Shown here piece after piece: positions 23,368 to 34,872 of a stretch of DNA of 64,000 nucleotides. The DNA comes from Peronospora farinosa (taxonomy: Eukaryota > Oomycota > Peronosporomycetes > Peronosporales > Peronosporaceae). The stretch is from the NCBI GenBank assembly GCA_947646735.1, contig CANTFK010000666.1, forward strand, positions 558,001 through 622,000. Reading direction: 5' to 3'. The number at the start of each line of letters is the position of its first letter. Positions within the stretch are counted from its first letter, which is position 1. The translations under genes and the position numbers were made by a program. A model generated the notes under the pieces. That model was not told where the DNA came from. It was given only the letters and a program-made list of their open reading frames with translations, and searched no databases.

Positions 23368-24570
23368 TGTGGAGAAGTGCCAGAGAAATGGGGGGCCCTA
23401 CGTAGTTATTATAATAACTAGCGTGAAAGATCTCGGTCACTCTCTTGAATGAGTGACAGGGAGTGGCCAGGGCCCCGAACTGGTCCAAGGTCCCGAGCTC
23501 GGAGAAGGTACTAGGAGGTCCTACACTACAGACCAAAGGACCAGTGCTGCTAGGGCAGCTTAGGTTGACCCCAGGTAACAGGTGGACCCCAGACAACAGG
23601 TGGACCCAGGTGACCAGTGGACCCCAGGCAACAGGTTGACCCAGGTGACAGGTTGACCCCAGGTAACAGGTGGACCCCAGACAACAGGTGGACCCCAGAC
23701 AACAGGTGGACCCAGGTGACCAGTGGACCCCAGGCAACAGGTTGACCCAGGTGACAGGTGGACCCCAGGTAACAGGTGGACCCCAGACAACAGGTCGACC
23801 CAGGCGACCGGTGGACCAGGTGGTCAGTGGACCCCAGATGACAGGGGTACAAGGGCCCAGGTGTACCGGGGTCCAATGACCGAGGGTGCAGAATCGGTAC
23901 ACAGAATATCGAAGATTACAGAAAGTACAGGTACCAAGGAGCCAGTTCTTCCTCCAAGAGTCGACACGTGGCACTATCCAGATCAAAGGGTTAGGGTTAG
24001 GCAAGAAAAGCATACAGAAAATAAGATAAATAAACACACTCGAATTTGCATTACACGTGGCAGCTCTAAGCGCCCCTCCTAAGCTTCTCCGTCGCTTCAT
24101 CTCTTCCGGGCGGGATACCCTTTGGCCCCCGACGTCCAGCAGGTGTTAGACGGCTCAAGCAACGCAAGTTGAACCTCAGGATAGTTGGCCTGAGGTGTCA
24201 AGACAGTACGAACCGCTACAGGAAGCGGTTTCCCTACGGGGAAGAACACAAAGGGGTCCAAGGACCAAGAACAGTCAGCCACCAAAGGGGTACATAGTAC
24301 CAGGTGCATCGCTCTCGACTAAGTCGATTGAGCCCAAGAAACCCGGTCCCAAGTGAAGTATATCCACTCGGGGACCACCAAGTCCAAGTCTTATACAAAG
24401 ACCAAGTCTTTAAGTCTTCTGCGTCTAACGAGGAGCAAGACCAGCCAAGCCGACGGGTACACAAGGTGAGACCCAAGGCCAACACGACACGGTATCGGGG
24501 TACCCCCTCCGTAAGTCGGCAGTCCGTGTTTGTGGATCTCCTACGTTGTTTGAGAATCCACTCCACCACA
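23368..24570 (+). repeat. Element 2 5' LTR
   Basis: 1203 bp, TG...CA ends. Contains a minisatellite of about 18-20 bp monomers at 23574-23850, longer than the one in the 3' LTR, which accounts for most of the 98-bp length difference. Open frames through the minisatellite on either strand (GSTCCLGST-type or QVDPRQQVD-type) are repeat artefacts. A reading frame in its last 270 bp runs on into gag. Confidence 0.93.
23574..23850 (+). repeat. Minisatellite in element 2 5' LTR
   Basis: Tandem monomers of the form (a)caggtgaccagtggacccc with variants (caggtaacaggtggacccc, ccagacaacaggtggaccc). The homologous array in the 3' LTR (35072-35240) is shorter. Confidence 0.9.
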
Positions 24571-27058
24571 ATAGTGCGCGTGCCCGGATCTTCGGTAGAC
24601 GCAGGATTTCACCGTGAGTCCCACGAAGAAGAAAAGACATCGATCAAAATAGACCAGGGAACAACCAAGACACTGGAAACCGGATCGCCAGTGATCAAGA
24701 AGGAAGAAGGATCGGAAGACCTGCAGAACCCGGGGAGGAGCTCTGATATTGAGGTCAAGGTGGAATATGAAGAAAAACCACAAAATCCTCCCCCTTATGT
24801 CTTCGTTGAAGAAGACGACATGGGCCATAATAAATATTATGATCCAGGGGTCCCAAGTTTGACAGCGAAAGCTTAAAAACAAGGAACCCCGAAAAAAGTC
24901 TCCCAACCTACCACTCAAGAGCCAAAGGTGCCCAAGAACAAGCAGCAAAAGAAGCAGAAGCATACCAAGTTGAAGGCACCGAGAGGCGGAGACACGACGG
25001 ACGAGTCGGGAGAGAGCCAAGGCGCGGCCAGTAAGGACTGGACAGAAGAAGATTTGGAAGAAGCCTACCATCGGAATAAATTGAAGAAGTTTCTTCGAAA
25101 GGACCCGGTGATGAAGGCGCTCAAGGTCAAGCTTCTGGATCAGGTCCACGGTCCGATAACGGCTCTTCCCACCACGACCACAGACCTGGAGGTCCTCAAG
25201 GTTGTAATGAATCTGCTACATGAAGCTGGGATGGATGCTGGGAACTTTACCGCTGAGACCCTCTTCGATTTCGGGTTCGAGACCTTGAAGATGACCTTAG
25301 TGACCCTGCATGGTCACCTCAAGACGTTAGTGGGGAAGTTCCCCCCAAAGGAAGTACCCCGTCAAGATGGAGGAGTAGTGGATCCTGGTGTGGGCTCTCC
25401 TGCTGCGTCACTCGGTGAATCGTCACCAAGGTCTCAATACGAATCAGCCACCTCATCTATGATGTCGGCCCTGATGGATACGGTGGACCGAATGCAACTG
25501 GGTCCAGCTGGTGCAGCGTGGTTGGAAGCACGAATTCGTGAAGCTGGCCATATGGACACAGCAACCCCATGGGTCCAGCGCCAAGCTCAAGAGGAGACGG
25601 AAGCCCGGTGCAAAGTGGAGCCAAGGTTGATGGGGACAAAAACGGATCAGGAAACAAAGACTGATTCAGTTTCCCCTAGCGCACCCCAGTCGTACTTTGA
25701 TAAGGCGATGACCAAGTTCCTTGAAGAGCAAGGCTCCACAAAAGTTGAAGTGGACAGGGGACACACCACGAAGGGTCAAGGACCAGTTCACCCCAGGTCC
25801 TCCCAGCGAATTGAGCGCCTAGGACCACTAGGCGATATCCCATGATGTGGACATGGAATCTGTGGGGTCAACCCATGATGAATACGACCCAGATGACTTG
25901 ACGTTCCCGATGACTTCAGCGCGAGCGACTGTGGCTGCGGCTACGGCAGGAGGACCCCCTAATGTTGTTCCACGCATTAGGGTATCGGCCTCGTCGGATC
26001 TGAAGGAATTTAGCGGAAGGGACCACGATGAAGATCGTGCCAGAAGCTGGAGCACTAAGGTAAAGACGGCTTTCCTCCGAGACCAGGCACCAGACAGCGA
26101 GAAGTGTCTCATTTTTGGGTCCCTGCTCACAGGTCCAGCTCAGAATTGGTATCGACAGCTAGGTCGAACAGTGCGTGTTGATTGGGAACTGCTTCTGCGA
26201 GAGTTCCAAGCACAATTTTGCGGCTTGGGGGTGTCGGTGGCCCGACAATATTATCACGCCAGAAAGAGGACCGATGAGTCACCCTTGGAATATCTGTACC
26301 GTTTGAACGTGGCAGGGCTCAGGGCCAAGCTAGATATTAAGGGTGGATACCCCAGTGTAAAGCGTGAACACGTGGACCATTACGTGGAAACCTTGGATGA
26401 TCGAGAATTAACGGACCAGCTTACATTGCTCAGACTTTCTGATGCAGATGACCTGGAGGAAGTCCTGCTGGCTCGTCAGAGTGCGAAGACGCGTCAAGGA
26501 AGGGTCTTGTTCGGGTCCAGCAAGTTTCGCCAGAAGGCCCCAACCACTCCAGACCACACCAAGAGTCAGCTGAGAAGACCCGTTTAAGTCATCCGAGCAA
26601 CTTCTGAAAGTAAAAATAACTAAGAGTTCAGCTCCGGTGGGTCTGAGGGAGAAGGTGACCTCAGAAGAATCTATGCGGCGGCGAGTAAACCTTACACTGG
26701 TAGGGAGAGGAACGCAGATGACCCCCGGGACCATCAGGAACCAGAGCCAGACCGAGGTCGACGCATGGCAGAGGGACCTGGACAAAAGGTGGTTCCAGGG
26801 ACACCCGCGACAAAGTGTACCCATTGTGGATCTAGGAAGCATGTGGATCTGGACTGTTGGAAGCGACTCGCTTGCGAGTGCTGTGGAAAGAAGGGTCACC
26901 CATCTGACCACTGCCTGTTTGTGTGGCGCGGTTACGACAAGGTTTATGACGTCGGCAAGTGCCCGATGGAAGAGTTCTACAACCTAATTCTCCAGTGGTA
27001 CAACCCGACCAAACACGCAGGGCAGCTGCCCGAGGCGGCGGAGAAGATGTTAAATTAG
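24571..27058 (+). pseudogene. Element 2 gag, broken
   Basis: Structural protein that coats the element RNA. Pieces: 24571-24876, 24928-25845 (same frame, one TAA between), 25847-26587 (after a +1 shift), then 26765-27058. The centre matches element 4 gag (YDPDDL, RDHDEDRARSW, LLTGPAQNWYRQL, TPLEYLYRLNVA types of motif). The end has two CX2CX4HX4C zinc knuckles (CTHCGSRKHVDLDC and CECCGKKGHPSDHC) and finishes KMLN-stop. The reading frame is also open upstream into the 5' LTR. The start codon expected from element 4 is ATA here. Confidence 0.87.
24572..24589 (+). other. Element 2 primer-binding site
   Basis: TAGTGCGCGTGCCCGGAT, one base after the LTR. The intact form in element 4 is TGGTGCGCGTGCCCGGAT, complementary to a tRNA 3' end ATCCGGGCACGCGCACCA. 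The second base has mutated (TGG to TAG), which also destroys the ATG that overlaps the site in element 4. Confidence 0.75.
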
Positions 27059-27096
27059 AACGATCGCCAGGTTGGAATCTGGTACGAGCCGAGTGT
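27049..27096 (+). promoter_or_regulatory. Candidate -1 ribosomal frameshift signal, element 2 gag-pro
   Basis: Gag ends ATG-TTA-AAT-TAG, so the heptamer G-TTA-AAT directly precedes the stop. The -1 frame is open and continues through the protease. Downstream, TAGAACGATCG pairs with CGAGTGTTCTG (10 of 11 positions, with two wobbles), and an inner CCAG/CTGG stem closes a GTTGGAAT loop. The same arrangement stands in element 4 with GTTAAAC. The heptamer G-UUA-AAC is a known slippery site in arteriviruses. Confidence 0.6.
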
Positions 27097-27998
27097 TCTG
27101 TTTGTTGCATTTATGCATTTGTGGAGAAACACCCCGTGGAGAAGGTCAATAAGTTGGATGAATTGATTGGAAATACATCGGGCTTTTGCATTAATTATGT
27201 TGCTGCTGTGGCCAATGCGTGTGTACCTCATGTTTATTCCCGAGGAGAGACTCTGATGACATTGGATTTATTGCCGGGAGAGTCAAGAGGATACTGGAAA
27301 CACCATGCCCCAGGAAAGTGGTTTAAGCAAGCCAAGGCCTCTGGGAAAGTTAACAATATTCGTGCGAATCTACTGTTTGATTCTGGTGCCGAGATATCTA
27401 TTTTGGATATCGTCTTTGCTCGTAAGGCAGGCTGCCAGATTAACACAAGCGAAAACAAGAGTGCGTGGGCATTGGAGAAGCAGTTTACACCACGGAAGGG
27501 CGAACGAAGATCAAGATAACGCTGAATGGTGTACTAGTATACTTCTTCAATGAGTGGGTCGGGTCCATGGCCGGCCAGGATGTACTATTAGTGATGGACT
27601 TTATGGTGCCAGCTGGAATTCGTTTGGACATGGCGGACGGAACTATTTGCTTGCCAGACGAAGTTCGAATCCAGCTGACAGGTCGCAAGACCTTGTATAG
27701 TGGCCATATTTCTGAGGTAAAATTGGGCCAGTACGTGAATTTACCTGCGACAAAATATGTCGAGGTTCCGCTGAAGAGGGTTAAGTCGGAACAGCGGAAA
27801 TTTTGGATGACCCGTGGAGACAGATGGGTAACTACGATGATCCAAGGACATGGACATCGCCAATTCTTGAGGGTCACCAATGTGAGTGACAAGGACCTGA
27901 TCCTACACGAGGATACCAAGCTGGGCATTTGGCTGGCTAAGGACCGGGTTCCCCGGGCCCAAAGGATTCGTGTCAGTTGGTTCCAGAAGGTACGCTGA
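27059..27998 (+). pseudogene. Element 2 aspartic protease
   Basis: Read in the -1 frame relative to gag. The N-terminal extension KLERSPGWNLVRAECS corresponds to KLGRSPGWNLVRAERS in element 4. The active-site motif LLFDSGAEISILD lies near 27380, and the later part (GQDVLLVMDFMVPAGIRLD) is the second half of a retropepsin fold. A frameshift near 27470 separates the DSGA segment from the 27465-27998 segment. Pro is needed to cut the polyprotein. Confidence 0.85.
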
Positions 27999-28299
27999 AT
28001 GGAAAAATCTAGCCTACCAAGCAACCACCGACGAGAAGGATGCAGAAACCACTCTAAGAAGAAGTATACCAAGGTCCGATGGTCGAGAAACCTCAGTACG
28101 CGACTCCACATAAGATGTTGCTACGGACGGGGACCCAAGTGCCAGTGGTTAACGTGGTGCACGAGTCTGTTATGAGGGACCCTGAGTCATTACCATCAGA
28201 CCAGGAGTCTGGATGGGAGGCCCTCGATAGAGGTCAAACAGCTAGAGCTAGCGTGGGTAAAGAAGTATCATCGAAGGATAGGACCGATATGGAGAGGGT

Positions 28300-28400
28300 A
28301 CACCTAGAGGGGGGTCCACGGGTCCACCAGAGGGGGGGGGTCCACAGGTCCATCCAGAGGAGGGTCCACCGGTCCACCCAGAAGAGGATCCACCGGTCAT
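28300..28400 (+). repeat. Short tandem repeat in the element 2 protease-RT linker
   Basis: Imperfect repeats of about 26-27 bp around gggtccacaggtccatccag, rich in G and including a run of eight G. The position is equivalent to the repeat linkers of the other three elements. Confidence 0.75.
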
Positions 28401-28409
28401 CAAGGCTGA

Positions 28410-29427
28410 AGTAGATACTTCCGATGACCAAGTCTATGTTCACGAGAGTGGAAACTTATGTGCCGAGGATATCGACAAAAATTGGTCTGTTATTCCTGAG
28501 GTCACCCCATCTACAAACGAAGTTATGTTGGAAGACATCCAGATCCCAGACCCCGGTGATACCCCAAAGGAGGAGGTAGACCGCCTCCGTCAGATTATAT
28601 GGAGAAAACGACATTTGCTGATGGGAAAAGGTAACGCATTACCCCCGGCGGCTCGAGGAGCAGTGTGCGACATTGATGTTGGGAACGCACGGCCAATCGC
28701 CCAACGGGTACGGGAGGTGGCCCCTCAATTTAGGGAGAAGCTGGCAGACCTGATAAAAGGCCTCTTGTCATCCAAGATAATCCAGCATTCCACCTCCCCA
28801 TTGGCCAGTCCAATTGTAATTATTGTCAAGAAGAATGGGGTGGATATAAGGCTGTGCATTGACTACCGGATGGTGAATGACTTAACGCGGCTTATGGTGT
28901 ATCCTATGCCTCTCGTGAATGAGTTTCTGGAAGACCTAGATAAGGCCCTGTGGTACTGCTCACTGGATATGGCTAGCGGCTTTTGGGTGGTCAGTATGAC
29001 TGAACGAGCTCGTTTAATCTCGGCGTTTGTAACCCCGCTCGGATTGTTTGAGTGGAGACGAATGCCGTTTGGACTGAAGAATACACCACAGATCTATCAG
29101 AGACTGTTGGATAACGCTCTATATGGATTCCTAACGATTTCATCGAAGTCCAACACTGAGAAACAGGTTGACCTGTTCGAAATAGGTCAACCTGAAGCGG
29201 ACCACGAGGAGTCCATATTAGGACGCCGGTCTTATATCGATGATATTTTGGTAACCTCTGGATCATGGGATGACCTATGCTTAAAAGTGGAAAGACTATT
29301 GGAGGTTTGTGATAAGTGGAATTTATCGATCAGCGCGGTCAAAAGTTCATGGGGATGTAAAAAAGTTGATTATTTTGGGCATCGAGTGTCTGCGGAGGGG
29401 TTGGAGGCCCATCCTAAGGATCTCTAG
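28410..29427 (+). pseudogene. Element 2 reverse transcriptase
   Basis: Ty3-type RT. LPPAARGAVCDIDVGNARPI and FREKLADLIKGLL lead into the palm. The fingers and palm show VDIRLCIDYRMVND and YCSLDMASGFW (first catalytic Asp), the primer grip region is MPFGLKN, and the catalytic motif is SYIDDILV. Compared with canonical Ty3 elements there is an insert of about 45 residues between LYGFL and the YIDD motif, also present in element 4. The frame stops with TAG at 29425, just before the thumb (SLVDLPLPTTLKAMQSFLGSLNYYSRF), which continues in the sequence after the stop. Confidence 0.9.
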
Positions 29428-30566
29428 TCATTGGTGGACTTACCGCTGCCCACCACCCTAAAAGCCATGCAGTCGTTTCTTGGAAGTCTCAACTACTATA
29501 GCCGGTTTCTAGAAGACTACGCGATTTATGCGTCCATATTGTATGAGCTAAGATAAGTATATTATCACGTGTTACGACGCCGGATGAGTTGGACTGAGGA
29601 CACCCAGAGGAGTGACCAGGAGGAAGACCGATGGACACGGTGCAGGTGGCCTTTGCGATATTGAAGAATAAGATCGCCACCGCCCCAATCCTCCGTCATT
29701 TTGATCCTAGCCGAGAACCGGTCGTCATCGTTTATGCCAGTGAGTGGGCCATCTCGGCATCCCTGGTGCAGGAATATGAGGGGGTGTATATGCCGGTCAC
29801 TTTCACGAGTCGGACTTTGAAGCCAAACGAGATCAACTATGGGCTGGTGGACAAGAAAGTGTTGGCGCTATTGCGGATACTAGACCTTTGTTACACGTCG
29901 CTGGTCACCCGACCTATAAAGGTCTTGACCCGACACTCAACACTGACGTGGTTAGTCCGGTCACCTGGTCTACAAGGTCGCCTTGGAAATTGGGCTGCGC
30001 TCCTGTCCCAATGGACGTTAGAAGTGTTCAAGTGTAAGCGCGGCGAAGATGAAATACTGGGGACATTAGCGGCAAGCATTACGCCTCGCGAAAATGTGGA
30101 CTCTATTCTATCTTCAATCGCCCCCAAGAGACATCCGCGCCAAGCTATCACGGTGGTTCCTCCTACAGTCGAACCCGAGGAAGTCTTGTACGTGGTCAGT
30201 TTCGATGGGTCTGCACGAGCTAAACGTGGGGGCGGAGCCTGCAGTGCTATCATATGGCAACTCCCAGGGTGGACTGTGATTGCAGCAGCATCAAGATATT
30301 TAACGGAGGCAATGGTAAACGAAGCAGAGTATGAAGGCCTATTGTTATGTTTTAGCCTACTGGAGAAATTGGATCGTATACGTCTGGTGTTGTGCGGTGT
30401 ATCCAATCTGGTAATCCGTCAGATGCGAGGGGAAATTGAATGCAAGGCACCAGGTCTCACGGTACGAAGGTTGAAGGCCCTGGACCTGCTTCTTTCCTGG
30501 CCAGCCCATGAGTTTCTACACATGAAGCGTGAATGGAACCAGAGTGCGGACCGTCTCGCTAACTAG
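29428..30566 (+). pseudogene. Element 2 RT thumb, degenerate first RNase H and added second RNase H
   Basis: After the RT thumb (29430-29550) and a disrupted stretch, the frame 29631-30566 holds a first RNase H whose active site is lost: IVYAS instead of a DAS motif, and LTRHS instead of TDH. A second, different RNase H follows (VVSFDGSARAKRGGG, NEAEYEGLLL, GVSNLVIRQM, WNQSADRLAN). In the second domain the third acidic residue is Val (GVSN; GDSN in element 4), so even the added enzyme is dead here. The frame ends at TAG. Confidence 0.87.
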
Positions 30567-32376
30567 GCCCTGCAACAGCAACAAGGTGTCGAAAAAATAC
30601 CTGAGGAAGAGTTGAAAGACCTCGAAGAGATTAATCGTCTGCCTGAACTCTTGGTACCCAAGAATCCCAGACCAGCAATGCGAATTAGAGCTGTCACCAG
30701 GTCTCGGGTCCGGTCCAGGATGCCGACAGAGGTTGTGCAAGAAGAAGTGGTGCAACGGATACGAATTGAGCGAATTTCGGCTGCCCAAGACGAAGAAATG
30801 TGGATACGGGATTTGAAGCTCTACTTACGGGGTGAGTGGAGCAGTTTACCCGCAGAAGTGGCGTTGGCATGCGCAAGATCGAGACGAGTTAGGCTTTGGA
30901 TGATGACGGACTTCTATTGTATTGCCCGGGTCTGGGGACAGCTGAAGAGGATCGCGATGGGTGGATCCGGCTAGTGATACCCGAAAGCCTACAACAAGAT
31001 TTTCTGCACCATTATCACAAGAGTCTAGAAGGGGGACACCATGAATCGGCCACACGTACCAGCGGATACGAAGACATTTCCATTGGAGAGGGCTGTTTTG
31101 AAGTGTACAGCGCTATGTTGGCACTTGCGTATACTGCAAGAGCGGAAAAGGTGGACCCAACTTGCGAGGGAAGACCCCAGGGAATGTTCGGGCAACCTAC
31201 CCATTTCAGGTCATCGCGATGGATCATATCCCATCATTGCCCAAGTCGTTCAAGGGAAACACGAGGCTGTTGATATGGATGGACCTGTTTACTGGTTATG
31301 TAATTGCTAAGGCCAGCTCGTCGAGGTCGGCCCAAACCGTGGAAGAAGGGTACGAAGAATGTGTATTTCGAAGGTTCAGGGCCAGTGAGGCGATCCGACA
31401 CGACAGGGAACCAAGTTTCATGCCAGATTTCTTTCGCGCTTTCAACCGCATGATTGGGCAAAAGCAGCGGTCCACCATGGCCTACCAGCCGCAGGCCAAT
31501 GGAACTGTGGAAATGATGGTACAGACGATCACCCGAGCTATCAAGATGTATGTGTCGGAGGTGGATTAGAAAGATTGGGATGCATATGCGGAACGGCTCA
31601 CATTTGCGCTGAACACGGCGCAGGAACGGGTCCGAAAGGAGACTCCGTTCTACCTTGTGCACGGTTGGGACGCACGAAGCACGTTGGAGGCCACTATACC
31701 GCTGGGTAGTACCAGGCGACGTGACTGTGACCCCCGACGGTGGCGATATGGCGTACAGCGACAGTATCGCCGGGCAAGGGAACAAGTCAACGAGTTATTG
31801 CGATCAGCAATGGAAAGTCGAGCCGAGATCCACAATGAAGAGGTGGCGGATAGCATGATCGAGGCAGAATCTCAGGTGTGGTTGTATCTAGACCGGGTCA
31901 AGGAAGGCTATGCCCGAAAATTGGCCCACCTATGGCATGGTCCATTCCGAGTACGGGAGATGGTGGGGGACCATGCAGCTCGCCTGGATATCAGTGGGAC
32001 AGATTATCGCATATACCTGTTGGTGCACCTTTCGAAGTTGAAGCTAGTCCGGCAATATCCCGACAGACCGAATACGGTGTTGGTGGTGGACGAAACAGAT
32101 CGGGTGGATTTTGACGAAGCCCTGTTACCAGCGGATAGTTGGGATGCAGAGTTGGAAGAAATGGAATATGAAGTGGAGATGATTCTTGACAAGCGCATGG
32201 GAAGGAAAACTCGGTATGGTCGTATTCAATGTGAATACCTGGTGCAGTGGAAAGGATACTCCGATCCGTCGTGGGTAGACGAGATGGACCTCAATTGCGG
32301 TGAACTACTTGAGGACTACGAACGCAGGCAAGTCACTCGGAATCGTTTTGAGGTGATGCAGAGCCATGAGGAGTAG
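30567..32376 (+). pseudogene. Element 2 integrase and chromodomain
   Basis: Pieces in several frames. A lead-in similar to element 4 lies at 30612-30974. The zinc module is around 31000-31160 (broken). The catalytic core at 31162-31569 has IAMDHIPSLP, AIRHDREPSF and QANGTVEMMVQ. The C-terminal part at 31657-32376 has WLYLDRVKEGYARKL, WHGPFRVREM, then a chromodomain (YEVEMILDKR, CEYLVQWKGYSDPSWVD) and the end NRFEVMQSHEE. Chromodomains of this kind target integration to marked chromatin. At least one stop (31567) and two frameshifts. Confidence 0.9.
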
Positions 32377-32635
32377 AGGGGAGAGTTCATCTTGGGAAAG
32401 CCAAGATGATGCAAGAAGGAGGTGGTATTTGTTGTATGCACAGAAATTGGTCAAGTTATGTATTCGAGAAGTGCAGCAGAACAAGAAGAGTGAGGTATTG
32501 CTAGCCTGTAGAGGACACCGAGGGGCTACCTAAGATATGACACCAAAGAGGAAGATCTAGAATGTGCTAGGGATTTCGAGGTGAAATGGCATTATCTCAG
32601 CTTATTAAGGATACACTTAAAGCTAGTGATAACCC

Positions 32636-34653
32636 TCAGGCGGTGTCGGGCGGAGAAAACTTGCCATGGAGACAGGAAACCCCGAAAGCGGGATGCTCGT
32701 GAATGTTCTTGTGGTAAAAGATGCGCCACGGTTCGACATCATCCATCACCTGCAACGCCTCCATCAGCCCCGGCTGAGAACTCTCCTGGTTGACCCTTGG
32801 GGTCCAGTAAGACAGTTGACGCGTGGGGGTAACTGGCTGGAAGAAGGGGTCCAGCAGGATGTCCAAGTCACAGTGACCTGCTACCATCCCCTGCAGGACC
32901 TTCTTCAGCACTCCCATCCAAGCCTGTGTCGCCTTGGCCCGTCGTTTTTTCCTGGCGTTGTAAATTTGGGAGATGTACGCACTGCCGGAACGAAGAGCTA
33001 TGGAGAAATGAAGACGGTGCCGGTCCTCCCACAGACTCTGGCGCGATGCGTCTACGTAGGCATCGTGGAGCTCCACCAGTCCAACAAACCAGCCGTTTAC
33101 GGGGAACGAGAGAGGATACTCAGACATCGTCTGCTTCTCTCATGGGCGCGAGTTCATCAACAGCCGGAGCTGAGATTCCGTTACGAGACTATTAGTCTCG
33201 CCCAGGCGGTCCTTGGATCTTTGTCTAAAGGGGGGCCCGGACCCATCCACGAAGCTGGAAGGGTTATGCGGGACCACAGGTCCTTCACGCTTAATTGCGA
33301 GATCGCAAGGGGGCCCACCATAGAGACGGGCCATGGGGAAACGTCTTCGGTCTTGAACACACTTGGCTGGGCGTATCCCGGAATGGATAGGCCCCAGGCG
33401 TTGGAACCAGCGGGACCTTTGGATGCTGGCACCCCTTGATCATCGAAGTCGAGACTCTCAGTATCGGACTCAGAAGGACCGAAAAGCTGGATGAACAGGT
33501 CGGAATGAGGCGTGGGCGTCTTTTCCGAGCTGGAAGAAGCAGCAGGTGACGTCTGTACTTCGGGAGGAGGCTTGGCCATTGGTTTCCCAGTGGACCCCGC
33601 CGGTTTAGGAAGAGGCTTGGACGTTGGTTTCCTAGTGGACCCCGCTGGTTTCGTTGGTTTCCCAGTGGAACCCGCCGTTGAGAAGAGGCTTGACTTTGAT
33701 TTCCCAGTGGAGCCCGCCGGTGTGGACTCCGTTGATGTTGGGAGAGAACCAGACTTGGGTGTCCCAGTAGATTCCACGGACGTCGAAGAAGGGCCGGATG
33801 TCGTTTTACGAAATAAGTCCACCACCTCTGGAGCGGGTTTCCCCACGTAAGTCACCGGGCTACCACGACGACGAGAGGCACGTGACCGAGCCATCGCCGC
33901 GAGTAGAGACTCATCGCTGCTACTGGACTCGTCTTCAGAGGAACTTGGGGCACGGGTAGTCCGACGCTTCTTCGATGTGGAAGGGGCTGGAACTTCGGCA
34001 GCAGGAGACCGAGATCTTTAAGCCCTTGAAGGTCCTGGGACCTTAGTCTTAGGCGAGGCAGATCTATCCGCGGCGCTCCGAGCTACGGTCAGCTGTTTCT
34101 GGAGTTGGTCCCGTTGGCAGGCGACTTGCTTAACGAGGGCTTTAGAGCGGGCCAGCTCATCTCGAAGTAGTGATATTTGAGATACTGTGGACCGAAGATC
34201 GGCCGTGGTGGTATCCAACTTGGCCTCCAGCTCTTCTATCTGGAGTGTGAAGCTCGTCACACTGGCCTCATACTGGTCCCTCCAGTACCGAATCTTGGAC
34301 CGAGACGCTTCAACCTCAAGGCGATAATCCTTCCGGGTGGCGAGCGCATCTCGGTATTCCGCAATAGTTAGCTGGTCGGTTTCGTGATCGCGGACGAGAT
34401 TCCGAATTCGAGCCTCGATCCGGGGAAGATCAACTTTTTCAAATCGAATGACCTCGTCCACGCGGCTCTGCCATTCTTGGGCCCGGCGATGCTCAGCCTG
34501 ATAGGCCTGCTGGAGGGCCCTATGATTGTTAGCAAGGGTCTCCATAACTTGGGCTCGTTCCATCGCCAGCTGGATCGCTTCCCACGCCCGGGTAACACTC
34601 GCATAATCGGGGGGGGGGGGCTCCCCGACGAGGTCTGCAGTCGGAATAACCAA
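32636..34653 (-). pseudogene. Element 2 antisense gene: coiled coil, Ser/Pro repeats, conserved C-terminal domain
   Basis: Lies on the strand opposite to gag-pol, convergent with it, with about 260 bp between the two stop codons. 34018-34653 is a long coiled coil (for example WRDQYEASVTSFTLQIEELE). One in-frame TAA separates it from 33181-33894, which has a basic and Ser-rich stretch, repeats of the type PAGSTGKP, then DLFIQLFGPSESDTESLD and SIPGY. Two frameshifts near 33130-33190 precede the C-terminal piece 32636-33127, which has FPVNGWF, KVLQGMVAGHCDLDILLDP and DVEPWR. Order and motifs match the intact antisense gene of element 4. Function unknown. Probably not made as a full protein in this copy. 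Confidence 0.8.
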
Positions 34654-34860
34654 GGCAGGGTCAGGTCCAGGCAGTGGAGGGGTAGACCAACGGCCAGGTG
34701 CTGGAGGTTCGTCAGAAAGAACTGGAAGAGGTCACTGGTGAATAAAGGGTGGGTGAGTTGGTGAATACGGAAGATCTTTAAGCACATGGACACCTACTTA
34801 TATGTTGAGGAGACGGGACAAGGATGCACGGGGTCTTGCCGCAGTTCGGTAGACCAGCGC

Positions 34861-34872
34861 GCAGGGGACAGC
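34861..34872 (+). other. Element 2 polypurine stretch before 3' LTR
   Basis: gcaggggacagc directly precedes the LTR. The same core gcaggggac stands before the 3' LTR of element 4, so it is the likely plus-strand primer site. Confidence 0.6.

Noticed and set aside
23574..23850. Open frames with repeated GSTCCLGST or DPRQQVD units in the element 2 LTRs
   Set aside because: They are translations of a minisatellite in an LTR, open on several frames at once, and differ in length between the two LTRs.
23988..24001. Telomere-like gggttagggttagg in the element 2 LTRs
   Set aside because: Only two units; also present at the equivalent place in the other LTR (35387-35399), so it belongs to the LTR and is not an interstitial telomere.
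24541..25149. Minus-strand open frame of 202 codons opposite element 2 gag
   Set aside because: Leu/Phe-rich reverse translation of the gag Lys/Glu-rich region; no counterpart in element 4.
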